Source: Pseudomonas sp. ADAK18
Lineage (GTDB): Bacteria; Pseudomonadota; Gammaproteobacteria; Pseudomonadales; Pseudomonadaceae
Direction of reading: 5' to 3'
NCBI RefSeq assembly: GCF_012935695.1
Contig: NZ_CP052859.1
Location: 971,001-1,035,000, forward strand
DNA: 64,000 bases
Shown: one piece after another, positions 48,407-57,966 of the stretch
Numbering within the stretch: the first letter of the stretch is position 1
Layout of the letters: each line of letters starts with the position of its first letter
Translations under genes and position numbers: made by a program
Notes under the pieces: model-generated
The model's input: only the letters and a program-made list of their open reading frames with translations
The model's database searches: none
Told to the model about the DNA's origin: nothing

Positions 48407-49135
48407 ATGAGCCAAGTCACTGTGCGTTCCGTGGTCTATCAGATTGATGGCCAATCTTATGAAAGCCGCCTGGCCTTTGATGCCAGCCACAAAGGTCCGC
48501 TGCCAGGGCTGTTGATGGCGCCGAACTGGATGGGTATCAGTGCGGGTGCCGAGGACATTGCCAAGGCGGTGGCTGGCAAGGGCTACGTGGTGCTGATCGC
48601 CGACCTCTATGGGCAGCGTGTTCGTCCATCCAATGGCGACGAAGCCGGCGCGGCGATGATGCCGTTGAAGAATGACCGGGCCTTGCTGAACAAACGCATG
48701 CAAGCGGCGCTTGAGCAACTGCAAGGCCAGACCGAAGCGGCCGTTGATACGTCGAAACTGGCGACCTTCGGTTTCTGTTTCGGTGGTTGCTGCTCCCTGG
48801 AGCTGGCCCGTACCGGTGCGCCATTGAAGGCTGCCGTGTCGTTCCACGGTACCCTCGATACGCCAAACCCGGCGGATGCGAAGAATATCAAGGGTTCAGT
48901 ACTGGTATTGCATGGTGCTTGCGATCCGCTGGTGCCGAAAGAGCAATTGCCGGCGTTTGAGGATGAGATGAACGCTGCCGGTGTGGATTGGCAGTTGCTC
49001 AGCTATGGCGGTGCGGTGCATTCCTTTACCGACCCGCATGCCAATGTGCCGGGCAAGATGATGTATGACGCGAAGACTGCTGGCCGGGCGTTTGTGTCGA
49101 TGCATAACTTGCTGGATGAAGTGTTCAAGGGCTGA
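48407..49135 (+). CDS. dienelactone hydrolase family protein
   Basis: 242 aa, cytosolic alpha/beta hydrolase. The nucleophile is a cysteine in ATFGFCFGGCCSLELA (GxCxGG), the acid is in LVLHGACDPLVP and the histidine in GGAVHSFTDP, the DLH triad. Two ATGs occur at 48404 and 48407; the second is better spaced (6 bases) from GGAG. Homologues are widespread in pseudomonads outside any catechol operon, so the physiological substrate is unknown. PA1597 next to htpG in P. aeruginosa is the probable orthologue. Confidence 0.88.
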   Translation: MSQVTVRSVVYQIDGQSYESRLAFDASHKGPLPGLLMAPNWMGISAGAEDIAKAVAGKGYVVLIADLYGQRVRPSNGDEAGAAMMPLKNDRALLNKRMQAALEQLQGQTEAAVDTSKLATFGFCFGGCCSLELARTGAPLKAAVSFHGTLDTPNPADAKNIKGSVLVLHGACDPLVPKEQLPAFEDEMNAAGVDWQLLSYGGAVHSFTDPHANVPGKMMYDAKTAGRAFVSMHNLLDEVFKG

Positions 49136-49159
49136 TAACCAGGTTGCCTGGGCCGGCCC

Positions 49160-49226
49160 ATCGCGGGCAAGCCCGGCTCCCACAGGGGAACACCAGTCAA
49201 CTGTGGGAGCCGGGCTTGCCCGCGAT
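49160..49226. repeat. REPIN, GC-rich third variant
   Basis: ATCGCGGGCAAGCCCGGCTC and its inverted partner (GTGGGAGCCGGGCTTGCCCG), a variant of the GTGGGAGC family with GCCCGCGAT ends. It lies between the convergent hydrolase and pirin genes. Confidence 0.85.
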
Positions 49227-49251
49227 AGCTACCTGGTAGGCGATAAATCTC

Positions 49252-50124
49252 TCAAGCCTTGCTGCCCGGCAACTCAATCCGCTCACTTTCCCCCGGCACC
49301 GTCGGCCAATCCCCGGCCGCCCAACGCCGCCGAGCCTGGTCGATCAATAGCGGATCACTGGCGACAAAATTCCAATTGATCCGCCTCGGTCCATCCAACG
49401 GCGCACCGCCAAACACCACCACATGGCAATCGGTTTCGGCAAACAGTGCGATGCTCTGGCCTGCGGGCAACACCGCCAGGTTGCGGACCTCCAGCGGTTC
49501 ACCGTCCAGTTGAGCATCACCGGCCAGCACATACACCGCGCGTTCCTGATGCTCGTCAGGGATCAGCAGCGTCGTGGCCGTCTGCATCTCTATCTCGGCA
49601 TACAGCGTCGGTGACAGTACCGGTACCGGCGACTCCAGGCAGAAGCCGCTGCCGGCGATCAGGCGAATCTTCACCCCAAGGTTGTCACTGACCGGCAGGC
49701 TCGCGGCGGGATGATGGCTGTAGTGCCCAGGGCCTAGTTCCTGCTCCTTGGGCGAGGCCAGCCACACTTGCAACCCGTGCAGGTTGAAACCGCTGGCCTT
49801 GAGGGCTTCTGGCGTGCGTTCGACGTGGGCGATGGCGCTGCCGGCTGTCATCCAGCTGACGTCTCCGGCCTTGACCACCTGGTCGGAGCCCAGGCTGTCC
49901 TTGTGCATGAGTTCGCCTTCAAACAGGTAGGTCAGGGTGGACAGGCCGATATGGGGATGCTGACGGATGTTCATGCCGGTGCCCGGGGCGTAGCGGGTTT
50001 CGAGCATATGGTCGAAGAACACGAACGGTCCGACGCTACGGCATTCCCTTGAAGGCAGTGGGCGCAGGATCGGTTGGCCTTCGACATCTTCGGCGCGAGG
50101 GCGGATCACGGTCACAGTGGTCAT
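49252..50124 (-). CDS. pirin family protein
   Basis: 290 aa, bicupin. The metal-site segment RQHPHIGLSTLTYLFEGELM near 53-72 and GSAIAHVERTPE supply three His and one Glu; RECRSVGPFVFFDHM near the N-terminus is also typical. Bacterial pirins include quercetinases and regulators of central metabolism; function here is unassigned. I chose ATG 50124 over an in-frame GTG four codons upstream. It starts 62 bp downstream of osmC on the same strand, so the two may be co-transcribed. Confidence 0.88.
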   Translation of the reverse strand: MTTVTVIRPRAEDVEGQPILRPLPSRECRSVGPFVFFDHMLETRYAPGTGMNIRQHPHIGLSTLTYLFEGELMHKDSLGSDQVVKAGDVSWMTAGSAIAHVERTPEALKASGFNLHGLQVWLASPKEQELGPGHYSHHPAASLPVSDNLGVKIRLIAGSGFCLESPVPVLSPTLYAEIEMQTATTLLIPDEHQERAVYVLAGDAQLDGEPLEVRNLAVLPAGQSIALFAETDCHVVVFGGAPLDGPRRINWNFVASDPLLIDQARRRWAAGDWPTVPGESERIELPGSKA

Positions 50125-50186
50125 GGTGCGTCCCAATCTGAGCGGGTTAGGCTTGGGAGCATAACCCGCTCGATGGGATGTTGCCG

Positions 50187-50603
50187 CTATTGGCTGAAGG
50201 CACCTTCCGAAAGCCGGGTCTCGATAGTGACCTCAGCGGTGGTCATCAGCTTGTGTACCGGGCAGCGGTCGGCCACGCGGTGCAACTCATCGCGCTGGGC
50301 ATCGGTCAGCACACCCTTGAGGGTCAACTTGACGTTGAGCTTGTATTTGCCTTTCTGCTCTTCGCTGCTGTCATGGGTGACTTCAACGGTAACGCCCGTC
50401 AGCGGGATGTCCTTTTTCTGCGCGTAAAGCTTGAGGGTCAAGGCCTTGCACGAAGCAAGGGCTGCATCGAAGTAATCATGAGGCGAGGGCGCCGAGTCGT
50501 CGCCACCGAGACTCTTGGGCAGGTCGGTAAACAACTCGTGTTTATTGACATGAACGCTGTGGCGGAAGTTTTCGTTGTTCAGCGTGTTGACGGTAACAGG
50601 CAT
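50187..50603 (-). CDS. OsmC family peroxiredoxin (YhfA-like)
   Basis: 138 aa. OsmC fold with two redox cysteines in AALASCKALTLKLYA (about 50-64) and RVADRCPVHKLM (about 109-120), which reduce organic hydroperoxides in this family. The ATG at 50603 (MPVTVNTLNNENFRHSV) has GAGG 10 bases upstream; a longer in-frame start at 50699 is not credible. First of a possible osmC-pirin pair. Confidence 0.88.
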   Translation of the reverse strand: MPVTVNTLNNENFRHSVHVNKHELFTDLPKSLGGDDSAPSPHDYFDAALASCKALTLKLYAQKKDIPLTGVTVEVTHDSSEEQKGKYKLNVKLTLKGVLTDAQRDELHRVADRCPVHKLMTTAEVTIETRLSEGAFSQ

Positions 50604-50753
50604 GGAGAACCTCACAAGGTGGCAGGACAGGAGTGATGCAGTTATAGAGCATGCTGGCACGTTGGTGTTCCCACAATGTTGCCCTATCGTGTTTGTCATC
50701 CTCCCGTCACACCGGCCTCATAAGCTCCCGCCATCTCAAACAAGGAGCGAACC

Positions 50754-51218
50754 ATGCACTTCACCCGTTCAGGCGCCCTGGTAGCGCTGATGATGATCAG
50801 CGGCCTGGCCAGTGCCGAAGTCCGTATCGATGGCCCGGTGGAATACGGTGTGTTTGATGGTCCGAACGCCGAGCTGCAATCGGGTGAGCGCGTACTGCGT
50901 CGCAGCAATGAGCACATCCAGCCGACTGAAATGGTCCCGGCCAAACTGGGCACCAAGTTCGGCCTGCGTTATCAATTGCTCGGTAAGGTCGCCGAGGGTA
51001 CGCCGCTGACCTTGCTCTATTTCACGCCAGGCATTCGTACTCCGGATGGTGCGCGCCACGACAAATTCGAAGTCACTCAGAAACTGGTACCCGGTGCGCC
51101 TCAAGACGTAATGGCCTACGAGTTCACCGAAAGCCACGAAGTGGTGCCGGGGGAATGGCGTTTCATGGTGTTCCAGGGTGACCGGCTGCTGACCCAAAAG
51201 AGCTTTACCGTTCGCTGA
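50754..51218 (+). CDS. DUF3859 periplasmic protein
   Basis: 154 aa with a signal peptide (MHFTRSGALVALMMISGLAS, cleaved after ASA). The mature domain contains VEYGVFDGPNAE, GTKFGLRYQLLGK and WRFMVFQGDRLLTQKSFTV, the DUF3859 pattern: a small beta-sandwich of unknown role. AAGGAG precedes the ATG. Stands alone between osmC and the chemoreceptor. Confidence 0.82.
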   Translation: MHFTRSGALVALMMISGLASAEVRIDGPVEYGVFDGPNAELQSGERVLRRSNEHIQPTEMVPAKLGTKFGLRYQLLGKVAEGTPLTLLYFTPGIRTPDGARHDKFEVTQKLVPGAPQDVMAYEFTESHEVVPGEWRFMVFQGDRLLTQKSFTVR

Positions 51219-51354
51219 ATCGCTAAGCTCCGGACCGGGCGATGAGAAGGCATTTTGATATCGCTTTTTCGTCTTACATAAAATGAGCAAGACGCCGATA
51301 CCTTTCAGGAGCCTCGCTGCAGGTGATGCAGCGTTTTTGGAAGGAGCCGAAGCA

Positions 51355-52980
51355 ATGAGTATCAGAAGTCTCAATATCGCCCCCCGAGCGGGACTGGGGT
51401 TTGGTCTGCTGGCGTTGATGGTGTTTGCCCTGGGAGGCTTTGCCTTGCTGCAGATGGGCAATATGCGCCAGCAGTCGGACCAGGTGGAAAACAACTGGCT
51501 GCCCAGTGTGATGGCGGTCGGCGAGATGAATCAGGATCTGTTGCGCGTCCGCGCCCTGACCTTGCGTCTACTGCTCAATCGCGATCCGCAGGCGTTGGCG
51601 CTGAATGAGCAGAAAATCACCGATATAAAAAATGGTTTGCATAGCGCGCAGTCTTTGTATGAAGGGCTGATTGTCCTGCCTGAGGAGACGGTGCTGTTCA
51701 ACCGCTTTAAAATCGAACAGCAGCAATACTTGCAGCGCCAGGAGCAAGTCATGGCGTTCTCTCGGCAAAACCAATTGGAGGACGCCCTCAAGGTGGTCAA
51801 TGGCGAGATGAATCAATTGGCTGACGCGATGGCCGGCACCCTTCATGAGTTGGTTATTCTCAACAAAGTCAGTGCCAATCAGGCGGCGACGCTCGCGCAG
51901 AGTGTGTTCAGTCGATCCCGAAGCTGGGTGATTGGCATGATCGCGGTGACGGCCCTTATCACCATCGGCTTGGCTTTGCTGTTGACTCGCAGCATCGTGC
52001 TGCCCCTGTCCCAGTCGTTGAAAGTGGCCCAGGGCGTGGCCAGCGGCGATCTGACGGGTGAGATCACTGTCAGCGGCAAGGATGAGCCGGCGCGCCTGCA
52101 GCAGGCGCTCAAAAGCATGCAGGAGAGCCTGCGTGAAACCATCCGGCGTATTTCCGACTCCTCCAACCAGTTGGCATCTGCTTCTGAAGAGCTCAGTTGC
52201 GTCACCGAAGATGCCACCCGTGGCCTGCATCAGCAAAGCCAGGAGATCGAACAGGCCGCCACGGCGGTCAACCAGATGACCGTGGCGGTGGAAGAGGTCG
52301 CGAGCAACGCAGTGGCGACTTCCCAGGCATCCCGGGAATCCGATCGCATTGCCCAGCACGGTCGCGAACAGGTGCACCAGACCGTGTTATCCATCGAATC
52401 CCTGGCTGAAGATGTGACGGCCAATGCGACACAGGTCGAGGACCTGGCGCAAAAAGTCTACGGCATCAGCAAGGTGCTGGATGTGATTCGCTCGATTGCC
52501 GACCAAACCAACCTGCTGGCTTTGAACGCGGCGATTGAGGCAGCGCGGGCTGGTGACGCCGGGCGCGGTTTTGCGGTGGTGGCGGATGAAGTGCGGGCCT
52601 TGGCCCATCGCACTCAGCAGTCGACCCAGGAAATCGAACAGATGATTAGCGGGATCCAGCAGGGCACTGATCAGGCGGTCAGTTCTATGCAACAGAGCAA
52701 CACTCGGGCGCGTTCGACGCTGGATGTGGCTAAGGCGGCCGGTACGGCATTGGAGGAAATTGCTTCGGCATTTACGCTGATCAACGAGCGTAACCTAGTG
52801 ATCGCCAGTGCTTCGGAAGAGCAGGCGGCGGTGGCCAGGGAGGTGGATCGTAATTTGATGAATATCCGCGATCTGGCGCAGCAGACATCGGCGGGAGCCA
52901 CCCAGACGAGTGCGGCGAGTCAGGAGTTGTCGCGGTTGGCGGTGGATCTTAATACGATGGTGGCGCGATTTTCGGTGTAG
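51355..52980 (+). CDS. methyl-accepting chemotaxis protein
   Basis: 541 aa. TM1 about 14-36, a periplasmic four-helix-bundle ligand domain (4HB_MCP) about 37-188, TM2 about 190-212, HAMP about 213-266, then a cytoplasmic helical hairpin whose tip [20 protein letters not shown] binds CheA/CheW. No C-terminal CheR pentapeptide. AAGGAG precedes the ATG at 51355. The position next to fabB matches P. aeruginosa PA1608. The ligand is unknown. Confidence 0.94.
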   Translation: MSIRSLNIAPRAGLGFGLLALMVFALGGFALLQMGNMRQQSDQVENNWLPSVMAVGEMNQDLLRVRALTLRLLLNRDPQALALNEQKITDIKNGLHSAQSLYEGLIVLPEETVLFNRFKIEQQQYLQRQEQVMAFSRQNQLEDALKVVNGEMNQLADAMAGTLHELVILNKVSANQAATLAQSVFSRSRSWVIGMIAVTALITIGLALLLTRSIVLPLSQSLKVAQGVASGDLTGEITVSGKDEPARLQQALKSMQESLRETIRRISDSSNQLASASEELSCVTEDATRGLHQQSQEIEQAATAVNQMTVAVEEVASNAVATSQASRESDRIAQHGREQVHQTVLSIESLAEDVTANATQVEDLAQKVYGISKVLDVIRSIADQTNLLALNAAIEAARAGDAGRGFAVVADEVRALAHRTQQSTQEIEQMISGIQQGTDQAVSSMQQSNTRARSTLDVAKAAGTALEEIASAFTLINERNLVIASASEEQAAVAREVDRNLMNIRDLAQQTSAGATQTSAASQELSRLAVDLNTMVARFSV

Positions 52981-53002
52981 GGCTTGAAATCGAGTTGGCC
53001 CA

Positions 53003-53116
53003 TTCGCGAGCAAGTCGAATCGTCGCACCGCCGCTCCCACACTTGACCGTGTACATCCTGAAGGAATGCGGTCGAAATGTGGGAGCGGCGGTGCGACGAT
53101 TCGACTTGCTCGCGAA
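53003..53116. repeat. REPIN with two long arms
   Basis: Both arms are the 38-base form with the CGGTGCGACGATTCGA insert: TTCGCGAGCAAGTCGAATCG at the left, GTGGGAGCGGCGGTGCGACG at the right. It lies between the convergent chemoreceptor and fabB genes and may act as a two-way terminator. Confidence 0.92.
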
Positions 53117-53139
53117 GCAGGCGACTCGGTTTGCGAGGC

Positions 53140-54360
53140 TTACTTGCCCTGCCAGCGTTTCAGCACCAGGGTGGCATTGGTGCCACCAAAGCCGAAGCTG
53201 TTGCTCATCACGGTGTTGATGGTCGCATCTTCACGGGTCTTGGTCAGGATCGGCATGTCAGCCACTTCCGGATCCAGTTCCTCAATGTTGGCAGAACCTG
53301 CCATGAAGTTGCCTTCCATCATCAGCAAGCAGTAGATCGCTTCGTGAACGCCGGCGGCGCCCAAGGAGTGGCCAGACAGGCTCTTGGTAGAGCTGATCGC
53401 CGGTGCCTTGTCGCCGAATACTGCACGTACGCCTTCCATTTCCTTGGAGTCGCCGACCGGAGTCGAGGTGCCGTGGGTGTTCAGGTAGTCGATCGGGCCG
53501 TCAACAGTGGCCATGGCCATCTGCATGCAGCGGATCGCACCTTCGCCGCTTGGCGCAACCATGTCGTAGCCGTCGGAAGTAGCACCGTAGCCGACGATTT
53601 CCGCGTAGATCTTCGCACCACGAGCCAGAGCGTGTTCCAGCTCCTCGACTACCACCATGCCGCCACCGCCGGCGATGACAAAACCGTCACGCTTGGCGTC
53701 GTAGGCGCGGGAGGCCTTTTCCGGGGTTTCGTTGTATTGGGTGGACAGGGCGCCCATGGCGTCGAACAGGAACGACTGGCTCCAATGTTCTTCTTCACCA
53801 CCGCCAGCGAACACGATGTCTTGCTTGCCCAACTGGATCTGCTCGACTGCGGTACCGATGCAGTGAGCACTGGTGGCGCAAGCGGAGGAGATCGAGTAGT
53901 TCACGCCTTTGATCTTGAACGGCGTGGCCAGGCAGGCGGAAACGGTGCTGCCCATGGTCCGCGTGACGCGGTACGGGCCAACACGCTTGACGCCTTTCTC
54001 GCGCAGGATGTCCAGCGCTTCCATCTGGTTCAAGGTCGACGCGCCGCCGGAGCCGGCGATCAGGCCGGTACGCGGGTTGGACACCTGGTCGTCGGTCAGG
54101 CCGGAATCAGCGATCGCGTCCTTCATGGCCAGGTAGGCGTAGGCGGCTGCGTGGCCGACGAAGCGATAGATCTTGCGATCGATCAGCTCTTCGAGGGGCA
54201 GGTCGATGGAGCCGGAAACCTGGCTACGCAGACCCATTTCGGCATATTCCGGGTTGAAGCGGATGCCAGGGCGACTTGCACGCAGGTTAGCGGAGACGGT
54301 CTCTTTGTCATTGCCCAGGCACGAAACGATGCCCAGACCAGTGATAACGACGCGGCGCAT
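53140..54360 (-). CDS. fabB: 3-oxoacyl-ACP synthase I
   Basis: 406 aa. Condensing enzyme that elongates cis-3-decenoyl-ACP from FabA, required for unsaturated fatty acids. Catalytic triad Cys in [14 protein letters not shown], His in [12 protein letters not shown] and His in [13 protein letters not shown]. Starts 11 bp after the fabA stop, in the standard fabA-fabB operon; this pair is classically under control of unsaturated fatty acid regulators (DesT in P. aeruginosa). Confidence 0.97.
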   Translation of the reverse strand: MRRVVITGLGIVSCLGNDKETVSANLRASRPGIRFNPEYAEMGLRSQVSGSIDLPLEELIDRKIYRFVGHAAAYAYLAMKDAIADSGLTDDQVSNPRTGLIAGSGGASTLNQMEALDILREKGVKRVGPYRVTRTMGSTVSACLATPFKIKGVNYSISSACATSAHCIGTAVEQIQLGKQDIVFAGGGEEEHWSQSFLFDAMGALSTQYNETPEKASRAYDAKRDGFVIAGGGGMVVVEELEHALARGAKIYAEIVGYGATSDGYDMVAPSGEGAIRCMQMAMATVDGPIDYLNTHGTSTPVGDSKEMEGVRAVFGDKAPAISSTKSLSGHSLGAAGVHEAIYCLLMMEGNFMAGSANIEELDPEVADMPILTKTREDATINTVMSNSFGFGGTNATLVLKRWQGK

Positions 54361-54371
54361 GCGGATAACCC

Positions 54372-54887
54372 TTAAAAGTTGTCAGTGGAAGTGAATACGC
54401 CGACCCGAAGGCCTTCGGCAGTATAAATCTCGCGACCGTCGACAGTCACCGAACCATCGGCAATGGCCAGGTTCAGCTTGCCCTTGAGGACGCGCTTGAT
54501 TTGAATGTTGTAAGTGACTTTCTTGGCGGTCGGCAAGACCTGGCCAAAGAACTTCACTTCGCCCGAACCCAGGGCCCGGCCACGGCCCGGCAGGCCTTGC
54601 CAGCCGAGGTAGAAGCCGACCAACTGCCACATGGCGTCGAGGCCCAGGCAGCCCGGCATTACCGGATCGCCTTCGAAATGGCAGGCAAAAAACCACAGGT
54701 CAGGGGTGATATCCAGCTCGGCGACCAATTCACCTTTGCCGTACTTGCCACCCTCTTCGCTGATATGGGTGATGCGATCCACCATCAGCATGTTCGGGGC
54801 GGGCAGTTGCGCGTTACCTGGGCCGAACAGCTCACCGCGACTGCAGCGCAGCAGATCTTCCCGAGTAAAGGCGTTTTGTTTGGTCAT
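54372..54887 (-). CDS. fabA: 3-hydroxydecanoyl-ACP dehydratase/isomerase
   Basis: 171 aa. Dehydrates 3-hydroxydecanoyl-ACP and isomerises trans-2 to cis-3-decenoyl-ACP, the branch point to unsaturated fatty acids. Catalytic His70 in [20 protein letters not shown] and Asp84 in the same motif. GAGGAG precedes the ATG. The 248-bp upstream gap contains an imperfect palindrome TGTACACTTGTGCA (about 55023-55036), a possible regulatory site. Confidence 0.97.
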   Translation of the reverse strand: MTKQNAFTREDLLRCSRGELFGPGNAQLPAPNMLMVDRITHISEEGGKYGKGELVAELDITPDLWFFACHFEGDPVMPGCLGLDAMWQLVGFYLGWQGLPGRGRALGSGEVKFFGQVLPTAKKVTYNIQIKRVLKGKLNLAIADGSVTVDGREIYTAEGLRVGVFTSTDNF

Positions 54888-55049
54888 GCGAGCTCCTCAA
54901 TAGTCCCATGCGGCAGGGTAGGGCAAATCTTCCCGACCGACTGAAGCGTTCATGCCTCATATCGGCAGCCTACACATAGACTATTGCGTTGTAGTGAAAG
55001 TCACAGCGTCAAGGGCATGAATGTACACTTGTGCACTGAAATTATAAAC

Positions 55050-55069
55050 CGGGCCGATTTACAGGCCCG
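55050..55069 (-). terminator. hairpin after the hybrid kinase gene
   Basis: On the minus strand CGGGCC-TGTAAATC-GGCCCG followed by GTTTATAATTTC; placed 67 bp after the kinase stop codon. The T tract is broken, so it is a weak terminator candidate. Confidence 0.5.
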
Positions 55070-55135
55070 TTCGGGTGCCTAAGACTGCCGCACTTTCGCC
55101 TTTCACGCCAGTCGCAGTTGGCCGATGGTGTCCAT

Positions 55136-57037
55136 CTACTGAACCCAGCGTTGTAGGATTTGCTGCAAATCCGTACGTTTGAACGGCTTTGCCAGGTAGT
55201 CGTTCATTCCGGCGGTCAGACAGGCTTCGCGGTCGCCCTGCAAGGCGTTGGCGGTCAGGGCGATGATCGGCAGATCGGCGCAGCCGGGCAGTTGGCGAAT
55301 CTGCCGGGTGGCTTCGTAACCGTCGATCAGTGGCAGCCGGCAATCCATCAGGATCGCGGTGAAAATCAGGCTTTCGGCACTGCGAATCGCCTCGGCGCCG
55401 TCGGTGGCGATGCTGACCTCGAACCCCAGGCTGCGCAGCATGGCTTCAACTACCGTGCGGTTGACCGGGTTGTCTTCCACCAACAAGACGTTGCGTCCCT
55501 CGCCGGCACTGGCTTTACCTTGGGTGTCCGGTGCGATGACCGGCAGGCTCTGCTGGTAGATCGCCAGGGGGATTTCCAGGGTAAATACCGAACCTTGGCC
55601 TTCCTCGCTCTGGGCACGCAAGGTTCCGCCCATCCGTTCGGCCAGAGTGCGCGCGATGGGCAAGCCCAGGCCAGTGCCGCCGTAACGTCTTGAGATAGAG
55701 CTGTCGGCCTGTTGGAACGCGTCGAACATCAGCTCCAGGCGCTCGGCCGAGATGCCTATCCCGCTGTCGCGCACGGTGCAGGTGAACCACAGCAGTTCAT
55801 GGTCAAGCGTCTGCCAGTGAGGCTCGACGGTGACGGTGCCACGCTCGGTGAACTTCAGGGCGTTGCCAATCAGGTTCACCAGAATCTGCCGGATCCGCGT
55901 CGGGTCACCCTGAACCTGCAACGAGTCCATGCCCCGCGGTATCGATAACTCCAGCACCAGCCCGCGTTGTACGGCGCTGTGCTGGAAGGCCTGGGCGCAA
56001 CTGTTGATCAACTCGACCAGATTGAACGGGATGTGCTCAAGCTCCAGGGCCGCGCGCTCGATGCGTGAGAAGTCGAGGATATCGTTGATGACTTTGAGCA
56101 GGTGCTCGGTGGACTCGGAGGCCAGCGCCGCATATTCGGTTTGCTCCTCGGTCATGTCGGTGGTTTCCAGCAGTTGCAACATACCCAGCACGCCGTTCAT
56201 CGGAGTGCGCAGTTCGTGGCTCATCATCGCCAGGAAATCTGACTTGGCATTGTTGGCCCGCTCGGCCTCTTCGCGGGTCTGGATCAGTTGGGCCATGGCC
56301 TGGTGCTGTTCGCGGCTGGCCTGGTTGAGGCCTTCGGCGAGGTTGTTGATGTGACGGGACAGGTCGCCCAGTTCCGAGTCATCGACGATGGGCAGTGGCG
56401 TTTTGTAGTCGCCCTGCTGAATGGCCTTGACCGCATGCCCCATGGCGCTGATTGGCTGCGACAGGCTGGCGGCCAGTCGCCGCGCCAGCAAGAAGGTAAA
56501 CAGCAGGGCAAACAACGCGAGGATCCCGGCCTTGAACAGAATCTCCTGCTGGCGCTGGCTGAAGGCATCGTTGGACATGCCGACGATCACTCGGCCCAGA
56601 TAGTCCGCTCGGGGGGCCTTGGGTTGCGCGCTGTTGTCCTGGAAGAAGTCATTGCCCAACTGGATATGTTGCAGGCGTATCGGCGCCTGGAACACTTTCA
56701 CCGACAGCGAGCGGTCGTGTTTTTCCGAGGGCTGTTCGACGTAGACCAGGATGTTCTCCGTACTGTCCTGGATTTCCAGGAAGCGCACGTGGGGTGTGGC
56801 CAGGGTGGCGCGCAACAGGCTTTCCAGCACATCGTTGTTGCCGGAGATCACGCCGTACTCGGTGGCCGGGGCCAGTTGGTTGGCGATCAGTTGACCGGTG
56901 TGGTCGAGTTCCTGGCGCAGGTCCTGAATCCGCACGAAGGTGAAAAAACTGATCAGCAGCAGCGTCAGCAACAAGGCCGGGCCCAGGGTGATGATCTGGG
57001 TGCGGGTACTGATGTCCCAACGGCGACGGAAGGTCAT
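55136..57037 (-). CDS. hybrid sensor histidine kinase (PA1611-like)
   Basis: 633 aa, inner membrane. TM1 about 15-35, periplasmic sensor domain 36-165 (BarA/GacS-like), TM2 about 168-185, HAMP about 186-240, HisKA with His274 in MMSHELRTP, HATPase with NLIGNALKF and DSGIGIS, REC with Asp565 in ILMDCRLPLIDGY and Lys617. No HPt domain, so a separate phosphotransfer protein is needed. The position next to fabA matches P. aeruginosa PA1611, which works through HptB and binds RetS in the Gac/Rsm switch. I chose ATG 57037, overlapping the upstream gene by 4 bp (ATGA); the in-frame extension to 57211 lies inside that gene. Confidence 0.93.
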   Translation of the reverse strand: MTFRRRWDISTRTQIITLGPALLLTLLLISFFTFVRIQDLRQELDHTGQLIANQLAPATEYGVISGNNDVLESLLRATLATPHVRFLEIQDSTENILVYVEQPSEKHDRSLSVKVFQAPIRLQHIQLGNDFFQDNSAQPKAPRADYLGRVIVGMSNDAFSQRQQEILFKAGILALFALLFTFLLARRLAASLSQPISAMGHAVKAIQQGDYKTPLPIVDDSELGDLSRHINNLAEGLNQASREQHQAMAQLIQTREEAERANNAKSDFLAMMSHELRTPMNGVLGMLQLLETTDMTEEQTEYAALASESTEHLLKVINDILDFSRIERAALELEHIPFNLVELINSCAQAFQHSAVQRGLVLELSIPRGMDSLQVQGDPTRIRQILVNLIGNALKFTERGTVTVEPHWQTLDHELLWFTCTVRDSGIGISAERLELMFDAFQQADSSISRRYGGTGLGLPIARTLAERMGGTLRAQSEEGQGSVFTLEIPLAIYQQSLPVIAPDTQGKASAGEGRNVLLVEDNPVNRTVVEAMLRSLGFEVSIATDGAEAIRSAESLIFTAILMDCRLPLIDGYEATRQIRQLPGCADLPIIALTANALQGDREACLTAGMNDYLAKPFKRTDLQQILQRWVQ

Positions 57038-57966
57038 GGGCGTTTTTCTCCTTCGGCCAATCGGACTGCGACTGCGGCTTCGTCCACCTGTTCGATCCCC
57101 AGTGAGCGCGCGACTTGCGGGTTGCCCACGACTTTGAAGTGTTCCGGGTACAACGAGCGTGGCCAACTGGACGGCGAGTGATCCAGCAGGCGGTCGAGTA
57201 CGTCCAGCCAATCGCTTTGATCGCTGTAGGTGCTGGCCAGGCTGCCGGCCTTGACGAAGCCTGCGTTGGGCCCGATCAACGGCAATTGCCTGGCATAACT
57301 ACTTAGCAGCAGGTTCTTTGCGGTTTTCGGGTTGTACAGCTGGGGATCGTCCAGGCCTAGCAGAACATCACTGCTCTTGAACAAAGTTTGCAGCGGGCGG
57401 CTGTCATTAATGTTGTCCCAGGGCTGGGAGACGATTTCCAGTCCCATGGACGAGGCGTGCTGGCGCAGTTCGTGGAGCAGGAATTCACTGTCGATGCCGT
57501 ACAGGACACCGATGCGCCGCGCCTGGGGCAGGATGTCGGCGATCAGGCGTAGTTGGCGCTCCAGCGGTGGGTCGCTCCATAACAGACTGATCCTTGGCGG
57601 CACGTTATGCCCCAGGTGCTGGCGGGCCTGAAGGCGGCTGATGCGCAGCACCAGGGTCGGCGGGCCCTGATTGTCCTGCAAGCGCCAGTCGAGGCTTTTC
57701 AGGTCCAGCAGGATCAGGCGGGTAGTGTTCGGCAAGTGAGCGGGTGCGGGAAGGTCTCTGAGTGGCGTGAATGTCACACTGTCTTCCGGGCGCTGTTGGC
57801 CCAGGGCCTGTACGAAAGCCTGTACTCCAGGGCCATCCTCGGCAGCGGTCAGCAGGATCTCGGCCGCCCATGTCGGGGTGGCGAACAGCAGGCTTGCGAG
57901 CAATAGGCAGCGCCGCCAGACGCGGGCGGCGAAGAAGCGGGTCATCCGTGACGGAGGGTGGTTCAT
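57034..57966 (-). CDS. periplasmic ABC-type substrate-binding-like protein
   Basis: 310 aa with an N-terminal signal peptide (RVWRRCLLLASLLFATPTWA). The mature protein resembles the ABC_sub_bind (PF04392) periplasmic-binding fold: RIGVLYGIDSEFLLHELRQH, ALSSDVLLGLDD-type segment (FKSSDVLLGLDDPQLYNPKT) and LPLIGPNAGFVKAGSLASTY. No permease or ATPase genes accompany it. The ATG directly follows the TonB-receptor stop codon (TAG ATG, no gap), and its own stop overlaps the kinase ATG, so all three are translationally coupled. This suggests a sensory rather than a transport role, feeding the kinase. Ligand unknown. Confidence 0.82.
   Translation of the reverse strand: MNHPPSRMTRFFAARVWRRCLLLASLLFATPTWAAEILLTAAEDGPGVQAFVQALGQQRPEDSVTFTPLRDLPAPAHLPNTTRLILLDLKSLDWRLQDNQGPPTLVLRISRLQARQHLGHNVPPRISLLWSDPPLERQLRLIADILPQARRIGVLYGIDSEFLLHELRQHASSMGLEIVSQPWDNINDSRPLQTLFKSSDVLLGLDDPQLYNPKTAKNLLLSSYARQLPLIGPNAGFVKAGSLASTYSDQSDWLDVLDRLLDHSPSSWPRSLYPEHFKVVGNPQVARSLGIEQVDEAAVAVRLAEGEKRP

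Noticed and set aside
55023..55036. TGTACACTTGTGCA as a DesT/FabR operator for fabAB
   Set aside because: Symmetry is imperfect and it does not match a consensus I can recall with confidence; mentioned only in the fabA entry.
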